DNA of 6,592 nucleotides from Modestobacter sp. (GTDB taxonomy: Bacteria > Actinomycetota > Actinomycetes > Mycobacteriales > Geodermatophilaceae). Under the pieces are notes generated by a model. It saw nothing but the letters and a program-made list of their open reading frames with translations, was not told the origin of the DNA and searched no databases. The translations under genes and the position numbers were made by a program. Positions 1-5,460 of this stretch are shown here, one piece after another (positions within the stretch are counted from its first letter, which is position 1; the number at the start of each line of letters is the position of its first letter). Location of the stretch: NCBI GenBank assembly GCA_025965635.1, contig JAOPWO010000369.1:1-6592 (forward strand). The letters run 5' to 3'.

Positions 1-1
1 C

Positions 2-238
2 GCCTGCGTCGAGCACGGGACGGCGGTGGAGATCAACTCCCGCCCCGAACGGCTCGACCCGCCGCGCCGGCTGCTCGACCTCGCCGTCGATGTGGGCTGC
101 GAGTTCGCCATCGACACCGACGCGCACGCACCCGGCCAGCTCGACTGGCAGGACGCCGGCTGCGTCCGTGCCGTGGAGTGCGGGGTGCCGGCCGACCGGG
201 TGATCAACACGAGGACGGCGGACGTCCTGCTGCGCTGA
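2..238 (+). CDS. PHP-domain metal-dependent phosphoesterase, C-terminal fragment
   Basis: Only the last 78 residues are in the window. The frame is open from base 2 and ends at TGA 236-238; the start lies upstream. The fragment carries the closing PHP motif D-T-D-A-H (visible residues 38-42), whose Asp40 and His42 should be metal ligands. Before it comes a strand with V-E-I-N-S-R, and after it a helix ending in G-V-P-A-D-R-V-I-N-T. This arrangement is typical of the C-terminal end of the PHP domain in PolX/YcdX-like phosphoesterases, which hydrolyse phosphoester bonds using a metal cluster in the cytoplasm. The protein ends shortly after the domain, so PHP is probably its last domain. Whether a polymerase or helix-hairpin-helix part precedes it cannot be seen. 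It converges on the polysaccharide cluster and is probably unrelated to it. The family call is good; the substrate is unknown. Confidence 0.85.
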   Translation, partial: ACVEHGTAVEINSRPERLDPPRRLLDLAVDVGCEFAIDTDAHAPGQLDWQDAGCVRAVECGVPADRVINTRTADVLLR

Positions 239-251
239 TCGCCCGCGGTCG

Positions 252-270
252 GCCGGCACCCGGGCCCGGC
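252..270. terminator. candidate bidirectional terminator hairpin between convergent genes
   Basis: An inverted repeat GCCGG (252-256) / CCGGC (266-270) encloses a 9-base loop that itself contains CCCGGG. It sits in the 39-base gap between two convergent stop codons (238 plus, 280 minus), where a shared terminator is expected. There is no T-tract on either strand, and short GC palindromes are common at this base composition, so the call rests mainly on position. Confidence 0.35.
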
Positions 271-277
271 GCTCAGC

Positions 278-1804
278 TCATGGCGCGTCCGAGCCCGGGC
301 GCCCGTCCCCGCGCTTGCCGGCCACCGGCGGGTCGAGCACCACGCCCGCCTCCTCGACGTGCACGACGATCGGCGTCGGGTTGGCGGGGTCGGCCACCCG
401 GGTGCGCTCCGGACCGGCCTGTACGCCCTCCAGGGCCTCCGCCTCCTCCGGGCCGACCTCGTCGATGACGAAGTTCGCCCGCACGTCCGCCGCCCGGCCA
501 CTCGGCGCACCGACCGCCTCGGGGCTGTCGTCCTCGACGTCGAGGTCGGCCAGCTCCACCGGGCGCTCCGCCAGGACGACGGTGCCGCCCCGCGGGTGCC
601 CGTTCGGCGCCGGTTGCCCGGCCCGACCGGTGTCCACGACGAAGTTGCCGTAGCTGGACCGGGGTCCCTCGTGGAGCGCCGGCTCCACGGCGGCCGCTGC
701 CGGCGCGGACGCCGGCTGCTCGCTGACGACCGTGACCGCCTTGACCCGGTTGAAGGGCAGCAGCCGGGGGCGCTTGCCCGCGGCCACGTCCTCGACCCAG
801 CCGACCAGCAGGACCGCCACGAAGATCAGCGCCCAGGCCACGGCGAACTCCACCGTCAGCCCCAGCGTGTCCTCGCCGTCGAACTGGCCCAGCCCCGTGT
901 ACTCCAACGCGTACGGCGCGAGGAAGATGGCGAAGTTGCCCCACAGGTAGATGGTCATGGCCCGGCTGTTGATCAGCGAGATGATCGCGTCCAGCGTGGG
1001 CAGCCGGCCGAGCCAGTCCATCCGCCGGTAGAGGCGGAGCAGGATCAGCACGGCACCGGTGAAGTACAGCAGCCCGGCGAGCGGGTTGTCGTCGACGTTC
1101 CACGAGCCGTAGCGCTCCTGCTGGGACAGCGCGAAGTACAGGCCCCCGGCCATCAGCGCCACCCCCACCAGGATGGTGGTGCCCAGCGGGAGGTCCCGGA
1201 TCGTGCCGTCGTGGTGGGCGAAGCCCAGCATCCAGCAGATCCCGTAGGTGCACAGCGTGGCGATGATGTCCCAGTAGGGGTCGGCGAAGTCGATCAGCCC
1301 GAGGGTCATCAGCGGCAGCACGACGGCCGGCACGACCATCGTGCGCACCGGCCACCGGCGGAACAGCCACAGCAGCGCCGGGCTGATCAGCAGGAACCAC
1401 AGGTACGTGCGGATGTACCAGAGCGGCAGCGCCCAGTCCGCGCCCAGGTCGGAGGCCTGCGGGTCGGCCAGCGGGAAGACCCACAGCCAGGCGTTGCGCC
1501 AGGTCAGCTCGGCGACGCCGAACCCGCCGTCCGCCGTCCACCCGGCGGCGAACATCACCACGAGCATCGTGGCGCCGAAGACCCAGAACGGCGGGAGCAG
1601 CCGGCGGAACCGCTTGCGCCAGAAGTCCGGCACGGATGCCGCGCGGTCCAGCGAGGCGGTCACCAGGGCACCGCCGAGGGCGAACATGATGCCGATCGAC
1701 GGGAAGACCGCCGGCAGCCACACCCAGCCGAAGGTGTGGAAGGTGATCACCCGGACGAGCGCGAGCGCTCGCAGGAAGTCGATGTACCGGTCCCGGGTCC
1801 TCAT
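278..1804 (-). CDS. acyltransferase-3 family membrane protein with long disordered C-terminal tail
   Basis: The product has 508 residues. It starts at ATG 1804-1802, which overlaps the upstream stop as ATGA, and ends at TGA 280-278. A GAGG-type ribosome site lies 9 bases upstream. The N-terminus has the acyltransferase-3 pattern: R-Y-I-D-F-L-R-A (6-13), the candidate catalytic His23, a glycine-rich F-A-L-G-G segment (41-45), and R-x-x-R-L-x-P-P (65-72). About ten hydrophobic segments follow up to residue 336, including P-L-W-Y-I-R near 127-132. Family members move acyl groups from the cytoplasm onto extracytoplasmic sugars; IcaC of the staphylococcal PNAG system is a relative in this broad family. 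Here it probably acylates the polymer made by the adjoining CE4-GT2 protein. Residues from about 345 to 508 form an acidic, Pro/Ala-rich tail without membrane segments, which AT3 proteins generally lack. It carries N-F-V-V-D and N-F-V-I-D motifs. Donor and acceptor are unknown. Confidence 0.88.
   Translation of the reverse strand: MRTRDRYIDFLRALALVRVITFHTFGWVWLPAVFPSIGIMFALGGALVTASLDRAASVPDFWRKRFRRLLPPFWVFGATMLVVMFAAGWTADGGFGVAELTWRNAWLWVFPLADPQASDLGADWALPLWYIRTYLWFLLISPALLWLFRRWPVRTMVVPAVVLPLMTLGLIDFADPYWDIIATLCTYGICWMLGFAHHDGTIRDLPLGTTILVGVALMAGGLYFALSQQERYGSWNVDDNPLAGLLYFTGAVLILLRLYRRMDWLGRLPTLDAIISLINSRAMTIYLWGNFAIFLAPYALEYTGLGQFDGEDTLGLTVEFAVAWALIFVAVLLVGWVEDVAAGKRPRLLPFNRVKAVTVVSEQPASAPAAAAVEPALHEGPRSSYGNFVVDTGRAGQPAPNGHPRGGTVVLAERPVELADLDVEDDSPEAVGAPSGRAADVRANFVIDEVGPEEAEALEGVQAGPERTRVADPANPTPIVVHVEEAGVVLDPPVAGKRGDGRPGSDAP
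461..646 (-). repeat. paired N-F-V-[VI]-D motifs in the acyltransferase tail
   Basis: Asn-Phe-Val-Val-Asp occurs at residues 387-391 (bases 632-646) and Asn-Phe-Val-Ile-Asp at 444-448 (bases 461-475). They are 57 residues apart, in sequence that otherwise looks disordered. They are the most hydrophobic islands in that part of the tail, which is how short binding motifs often appear. With only two copies, chance cannot be excluded. Confidence 0.5.
1801..1804 (-). promoter_or_regulatory. ATGA stop/start overlap, GH18 to acyltransferase
   Basis: The GH18 stop (TGA 1803-1801) and the acyltransferase start (ATG 1804-1802) share the four bases ATGA. Such overlaps usually mean translational coupling by re-initiation and stoichiometric expression within one operon. 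Confidence 0.9.
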
Positions 1805-2856
1805 GTCGTGCTCCCTCGCGTTGCGGTGGCGACCGATGTCCAGAGTTCGGGGTCCTCCCCGCCGAGCGCCCAGATGGCCACCCCGCGGAGCTCCAGGTCG
1901 ATCGCCACCTGCTGCTTCGCAGCCAGCGACCGCGCGTCCTCGAACCAGACGGTGTGCTGCTGCCCGTCCTGTTCGTAGCGGAAGGTCCAGGCGGATGCCG
2001 TCGCGTCCCACTTCGGTGTGGCGCCGACCCGCTGGGCCAGCTCGACGGCGTTGGTCGCCTGCAGGTTGACGCCCTGCGCCCCCACCCAGTCGTAGCCGTA
2101 GGTGGCCAGGCCGAGCATCAGCTTGTCCTTGGGTACTTCCTGCGCGGCGTAGTGGGCAACCGAGTTCACCCAATCGAGCGGCGCGACCGGTCCGGCGTCG
2201 CTCCCGCTCCACGAGTGGTCGTAGGTCATGATCCGCACCTGGTCGGCGATCCGGCCCAGGACCTTGTAGCTGTAGGCCAGGCCCCAGTCGTCGGTGTCGT
2301 TGACCCGGGCCGGCACGGCCACCGTCAGCGCCATGTCCTGCGCGTGCAGGTCGTCGCGCAGCTTGGTCAGGAAGTCGGTGAACACCGGCCCCGCGGTGGG
2401 CGGCAGGCTCTCGTAGTCGATGTCCACGCCGTCCCAGCCGTTGTCCACCGCGGCCTGGACGAGCGCCTCCCGGTGCGCGTCGGCCTTGGCCGGGTCGCCG
2501 AGGAAGCCGGCCACCAGGTCGCCCTGCCAGCCGCCGTCCAGGTAGTTCTGCACGGTCGGGATGACCTGGAGCCCCGGGCTGTCCAGCAACTGCTGGACCG
2601 CCGGCGGGGCCGGGCTCACGGTGATGCCGCCGTCGGCGGTGACGCTGCCCAGGGTCGGGCTCACCTCGGTGAGGCCGGCGTCCAGCGCCGTGGGCAGCGA
2701 GCCCACGGCGCGCTGGTCCGCGACCGGCAGCCAGGCGGCCGCCACGAGCCGGTGCGAACCGGAGAACACCAGCGGCCGGAGGACGACGCCGCCCACCGCC
2801 AGGGCCAGGACGGCGACGACCGACGCCACCCACACAACGATCGGTCGCCGGCTCAT
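1801..2856 (-). CDS. membrane-anchored GH18-type glycoside hydrolase
   Basis: The product has 351 residues, from ATG 2856-2854 to TGA 1803-1801. Residues 5-31 form one hydrophobic segment after the basic start M-S-R-R. There is no lipobox and no clear signal-peptidase site, so it is probably anchored with the enzyme outside. The GH18 motif D-x-x-D-x-D-x-E is complete as D142-G-V-D145-I-D147-Y-E149, with Glu149 the expected acid/base. The barrel continues with the M-x-Y-D motif (Met210, Tyr212, Asp213) and ends with A-I-W-A-L-G-G (328-333). No chitin-binding or LysM module is seen. The layout resembles YaaH-type GH18 enzymes, which act on GlcNAc-containing glycans with substrate-assisted catalysis. 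It is coupled by ATGA overlaps to the CE4-GT2 gene upstream and the acyltransferase downstream. Trimming, releasing or editing the GT2 product is therefore the likely job; peptidoglycan is an alternative substrate. Confidence 0.9.
   Translation of the reverse strand: MSRRPIVVWVASVVAVLALAVGGVVLRPLVFSGSHRLVAAAWLPVADQRAVGSLPTALDAGLTEVSPTLGSVTADGGITVSPAPPAVQQLLDSPGLQVIPTVQNYLDGGWQGDLVAGFLGDPAKADAHREALVQAAVDNGWDGVDIDYESLPPTAGPVFTDFLTKLRDDLHAQDMALTVAVPARVNDTDDWGLAYSYKVLGRIADQVRIMTYDHSWSGSDAGPVAPLDWVNSVAHYAAQEVPKDKLMLGLATYGYDWVGAQGVNLQATNAVELAQRVGATPKWDATASAWTFRYEQDGQQHTVWFEDARSLAAKQQVAIDLELRGVAIWALGGEDPELWTSVATATRGSTT
1811..1817 (-). promoter_or_regulatory. ribosome binding site of the acyltransferase gene
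   Basis: The minus strand reads GAGGGAG here, inside the 3' end of the GH18 gene. GAGG (1817-1814) leaves a 9-base spacer to ATG 1804. It supports that start and suggests the gene can recruit ribosomes as well as being coupled. Confidence 0.6.
2410..2433 (-). other. GH18 catalytic motif DGVDIDYE
   Basis: These bases encode residues 142-149. All three Asp and the Glu of the GH18 signature are present, so the enzyme should be catalytically competent rather than a chi-lectin. Confidence 0.9.
2853..2856 (-). promoter_or_regulatory. ATGA stop/start overlap, CE4-GT2 to GH18
   Basis: The CE4-GT2 stop (TGA 2855-2853) and the GH18 start (ATG 2856-2854) share ATGA. Upstream of this start the minus strand has only weak purine matches (AGGT), so GH18 translation probably depends on coupling. 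Confidence 0.88.
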
Positions 2857-5261
2857 GCGCGCACCTGGACCTGCTGCACGACGTTCGTCGAGGCCGGGAC
2901 CGGCGCGACGATGTTCGGCTCGACCGGCAGCGGGGCGACCACGTTGGGCTTGGTGGCGATCGCATCCATGTTGGCCGTGCGCGCGAGCTTGTTCCAGCCC
3001 AGCCGCACGCCGCGGAGCGCCGTGCCGAGCGAGGCGTAGAGCAGGTAGGCCCGCAGCGGCTCGTAGATCAGCCGGTAGAGCGGCACCATCAGCAGGTGCG
3101 CCGGGCGCTCCTTCATCAGGTACAGCGCGACCGCCGCCATGACGCCGTAGATCGCCGAGAAGAGGCCGAAGTACAGCAGGACGTGCAGGATGCCCTGCTT
3201 GGCCAGCATCTGGAAGACGACCACGGTGATGAACGGCGTGAACACCAGCGGCACCAGGATCGTGACCACGGCCATCGGCATCATCAGCATGCCCAGCCAG
3301 CCGTAGCGCGGCCGCAGCATCATGTTGCGGTGCCGCCAGACCGCCTGCAGCGTGCCGAACATCCAGCGCACACGCTGCTTGAGCAGCGCGTCGAGGGTCT
3401 CCGGCGCCTCGGTGTACGCGATCGCCTTCTCGGCCTGCTCCACCTGCCAGCCGTACTGGTGCAGCATCAGGGTCAGGTCGCAGTCCTCGGCCAGGGTGGC
3501 GTCGCTGTACCCGCCGGCCTGCAGGACCGCGCTCTTCCGCCAGGCCGCGCAGGCACCCGGGATGACCATGACGCCGTTGAGCAGCGCGGCCGCGGAGCGC
3601 TCCACACCGATCTGGGTGAGGTACTCCAGCGCCTGCCACCGGGTGATGACGTTGCGGGAGAAGTTGCCCACCTTGATCACACCGGCGACGGCGCCGACCC
3701 GCGGTGAGCGGAAGCCACCCATCAGCTCGGTCACGGTCTCCGGGGTGAACAGCGTGTCGGCGTCCAGGGTGACGACGAACGGCTGGGTCACGGCCGCGAA
3801 GCCACGGTTGAGCGCTGCCCACTTGCCGCCGTTCTTCTGGCTGATCAGCCGCACCCGGCGGTCCGTCGCCGCGATGTCCCGGACCATCGCGGCGGTCCCG
3901 TCCGTGCTGCCGTCGTCGACGACGATGATCTCGTGCACCGGGTACGTCGAGGCCAGCACGTACTCGATCGTGCGGCTGATCACCATCTCCTCGTTGAAGG
4001 CGGCGATCAGCACCGACACCCCCGGCCGGGAGCTGTTCGGCGTGCGGGCCGTGCGGCGCCTCACCACCCAGGCGCGGACCAGGGCCAGGACGGTGTTGAA
4101 GACGCCGAGCCCGATCATGGTGACCAGGGCCAGGACGAACAGCCCCTGCAGCAGCCCGCTGGGCAGCACGAACATCACCTGGGCGACGGCCAGCGCGGCG
4201 CGGTCGGTGAGGGTCACCTCGGCGGTGCCGCTGCGCTGGGCGATGTCCGGCTGGACCTGCCCCATCGTGTGGAACGTGTAGCCCCGGTCGCGAGCCTGGA
4301 CGATCAGGTCCTCGACGTACTCGAGGGTCTTGGCCCGGCTGTGCCCACCGCCGTCGTGCAGCAGCATGGTGATGTTGTCCATGCGGTCGAACGGCGGCAT
4401 CGGGATCTCGCCGGTCCGCTCCCCGCTGGCGTAGGCCCAGTCCAGGGTGTCGAAGTCGTGCGAGGCCACCACGTAGCCGAGCTGCTGCGCGCGGAGGATG
4501 CCCGGGGCGTCGCCCTGGATGGACTCGATGTCATCGCCCTCGTAGGGCAGCCGGAAGAAGCTCGCGTACTCACCGGTCTCGGCCCGCATGATGCGGTCGG
4601 CGAAGGCGAGCTCGGCCTCCTGGCGGAAACCGGTGGCCTCGTTGATGTCGACGTGCGTGGTGGTGTGGTTGCCGAGCTGGAAGCCCTCACGGACGAGGCG
4701 CTTCATGATGTCGGGGTTCTTCGCCATCTGCTCACCGGTCACGAAGAACGTGGCCGGCACCTGGTACTTGCTGAGCAGGTCGAGCAGCTCCGGGGTCCAG
4801 AACGGGTCCGGACCGTCGTCGAAGGTCAGCGCGATGGTCTTGGTGGCGGTGGCGCTGTAGCCGTACCGCTGGATGACGTACTCGGCGCCGTCGGCCTGGC
4901 CGACGTCGCGCGGGGACAGCTCGGCCAGGACCTGGCCGTCGAAGGGGTCCTGCGCGTAGACGGCGGCGCCGGCCGGCAGCACCCGGACGATGCGGGTCAG
5001 CGGGCCGGCGCCGATGACCGGCGGCTCGTCACCGATCGCGGCCAGGCTGGGGCCCTCGGGGGTCGGTTCCCCAGCGAGTGCGGGGGACGTGGTGATGCGC
5101 GGGACGGCGATCGCCACGAAGGCGAGCACGAGCACGAGCACCAGGAGCAGGACCGCACGGATGTACTTCCAACGCCGCCCGGAGGGGTTCGAGAAGACAG
5201 GACGGTCGTACTGGACACGGGTGCGCACTGTGGCGCCGCGGTCACGGACGGAGCGGAACAT
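2853..5261 (-). CDS. bifunctional CE4 polysaccharide deacetylase / GT2 glycosyltransferase (MatB-like)
   Basis: The product has 802 residues. Start ATG 5261-5259 is chosen because AGGAGG lies 9 bases upstream. A basic cytoplasmic N-terminus leads to a membrane helix (about 34-54). The CE4/NodB domain (about 140-336) has all its motifs: T-F-D-D-G (146-150), H-T-T-T-H (199-203), R-L-P-Y (237-240), D-x-L-D-W (271-275) and L-H-D (301-303). A hydrophobic stretch (356-400) leads to the GT2 domain (about 413-650) with D-D-G-S-T-D-G (449-455), D-A-D (500-502), E-D-C-D (592-595) and Q-R-V-R-W (629-633), a processive-synthase pattern. C-terminal membrane helices lie at about 655-683 and 690-715. The GT2 part should polymerise a sugar inside while CE4 removes N-acetyl groups outside. 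Streptomyces MatB, a PNAG-type synthase, is described with the same two activities. The nascent product is probably beta-GlcNAc; chitin-like or other polymers remain possible. It leads the operon. The tail ends in three decapeptide repeats. Confidence 0.93.
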   Translation of the reverse strand: MFRSVRDRGATVRTRVQYDRPVFSNPSGRRWKYIRAVLLLVLVLVLAFVAIAVPRITTSPALAGEPTPEGPSLAAIGDEPPVIGAGPLTRIVRVLPAGAAVYAQDPFDGQVLAELSPRDVGQADGAEYVIQRYGYSATATKTIALTFDDGPDPFWTPELLDLLSKYQVPATFFVTGEQMAKNPDIMKRLVREGFQLGNHTTTHVDINEATGFRQEAELAFADRIMRAETGEYASFFRLPYEGDDIESIQGDAPGILRAQQLGYVVASHDFDTLDWAYASGERTGEIPMPPFDRMDNITMLLHDGGGHSRAKTLEYVEDLIVQARDRGYTFHTMGQVQPDIAQRSGTAEVTLTDRAALAVAQVMFVLPSGLLQGLFVLALVTMIGLGVFNTVLALVRAWVVRRRTARTPNSSRPGVSVLIAAFNEEMVISRTIEYVLASTYPVHEIIVVDDGSTDGTAAMVRDIAATDRRVRLISQKNGGKWAALNRGFAAVTQPFVVTLDADTLFTPETVTELMGGFRSPRVGAVAGVIKVGNFSRNVITRWQALEYLTQIGVERSAAALLNGVMVIPGACAAWRKSAVLQAGGYSDATLAEDCDLTLMLHQYGWQVEQAEKAIAYTEAPETLDALLKQRVRWMFGTLQAVWRHRNMMLRPRYGWLGMLMMPMAVVTILVPLVFTPFITVVVFQMLAKQGILHVLLYFGLFSAIYGVMAAVALYLMKERPAHLLMVPLYRLIYEPLRAYLLYASLGTALRGVRLGWNKLARTANMDAIATKPNVVAPLPVEPNIVAPVPASTNVVQQVQVRA
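2862..2951 (-). repeat. three tandem decapeptide repeats at the C-terminus of CE4-GT2
   Basis: Residues 771-800 divide exactly into KPNVVAPLPV, EPNIVAPVPA and STNVVQQVQV, followed only by Arg-Ala and the stop. The shared core is x-[PT]-N-[VI]-V-x-x-[LV]-x-[VA] with a strict period of 10 residues (30 bases). The tail follows the last membrane-associated segment and is probably cytoplasmic. The function is unknown; it could be a docking tail. Confidence 0.75.
3312..4025 (-). other. GT2 processive glycosyltransferase domain of the fusion protein
   Basis: Residues about 413-650. The domain has the nucleotide-sugar-binding Asp pair at 449-450, the metal-binding D-A-D (500-502), the catalytic-base region E-D-C-D (592-595) and the Q-x-x-R-W type motif at 629-633. 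These mark the hyaluronan/cellulose/PNAG synthase branch of GT2, which couples polymerisation to export through its own membrane helices. Confidence 0.88.
4254..4844 (-). other. CE4/NodB deacetylase domain of the fusion protein
   Basis: Residues about 140-336. The metal triad is Asp149, His199 and His203, and the expected catalytic base is Asp148. Motif 3 reads R-L-P-Y-E instead of the commoner R-P-P-Y-G, a variant next to the substrate groove. The membrane helix before the domain places it outside the cell. Confidence 0.88.
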
Positions 5262-5270
5262 CGGGCGGGT

Positions 5271-5276
5271 CCTCCT
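5271..5276 (-). promoter_or_regulatory. strong Shine-Dalgarno site of the operon's first gene
   Basis: The minus strand reads AGGAGG (GAGGAGG if one more base is counted) with a 9-base spacer to ATG 5261. This is the best ribosome site in the window and fixes the CE4-GT2 start against in-frame GTG alternatives such as the one at 5228. Confidence 0.85.
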
Positions 5277-5423
5277 CGGGCGTGCACGGGGGCACAGTGG
5301 AAAGACGGGTTCAAGGTCTCGGGCGTCGAGGAACGAGGCCCAGCAGGGGCGGGCCGGGCGCGGGAAAGGCCGACGGCAGCGGCGGGGCGGCCACGGAGGA
5401 CCGCACCGGCGTACACCGGGCAG

Positions 5424-5441
5424 GCCTGCACTCAGGCAGGC
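5424..5441 (-). terminator. hairpin after the repeat-protein gene, possible terminator or operator
   Basis: GCCTGC (5424-5429) and GCAGGC (5436-5441) can form a 6-base-pair stem with a 6-base loop, starting about 20 bases after the upstream stop at 5461. No T-tract follows. Position fits a weak or factor-assisted terminator. The overlap with the GCAGGCCTGC palindrome leaves room for a protein-binding site. Confidence 0.3.
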
Positions 5442-5460
5442 AGAGAGGGAGCCCGCAGGC

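Larger units (their letters stand above)
5262..5460 (-). promoter_or_regulatory. leader / intergenic region before the polysaccharide operon
   Basis: These 199 bases separate the stop of the repeat protein from the CE4-GT2 start and hold no convincing gene. Visible elements are the Shine-Dalgarno site, a hairpin at 5424-5441, the 10-base perfect palindrome GCAGGCCTGC (5420-5429), and two CACCGG copies 10 bases apart (5404-5409 and 5414-5419). The operon promoter could lie here because the gap is long for this compact region. I found no paired -35/-10 of ordinary type and no ECF-type GGAAC/CGTT pair, so the promoter is not placed. Confidence 0.45.

Noticed and set aside
359..1978. 539-residue open frame on the plus strand opposite the acyltransferase gene
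   Set aside because: It is antisense to a gene with clear family motifs. Its product is a His/Arg/Gln/Asp-rich sequence without domains, as expected from the complement of high-GC coding DNA.
1805..2965. Upstream extension of the acyltransferase frame through the GH18 gene
   Set aside because: The extension is low-complexity shadow sequence. The AT3 N-terminal motif starts exactly at the ATG 1804, which has its own ribosome site.
2857..3822. Upstream extension of the GH18 frame into the CE4-GT2 gene
   Set aside because: The extra residues are an Arg/Ala/Gly-rich shadow of the GT2 coding sequence. The ATG at 2856 begins a proper membrane anchor and overlaps the previous stop.
5286..5314. TTGAAC on the minus strand (5314-5309) as a -35 box for the operon
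   Set aside because: At a 17-base spacing the -10 position reads CCCCGT, which is no match to TATAAT-like elements, so I do not call a promoter.
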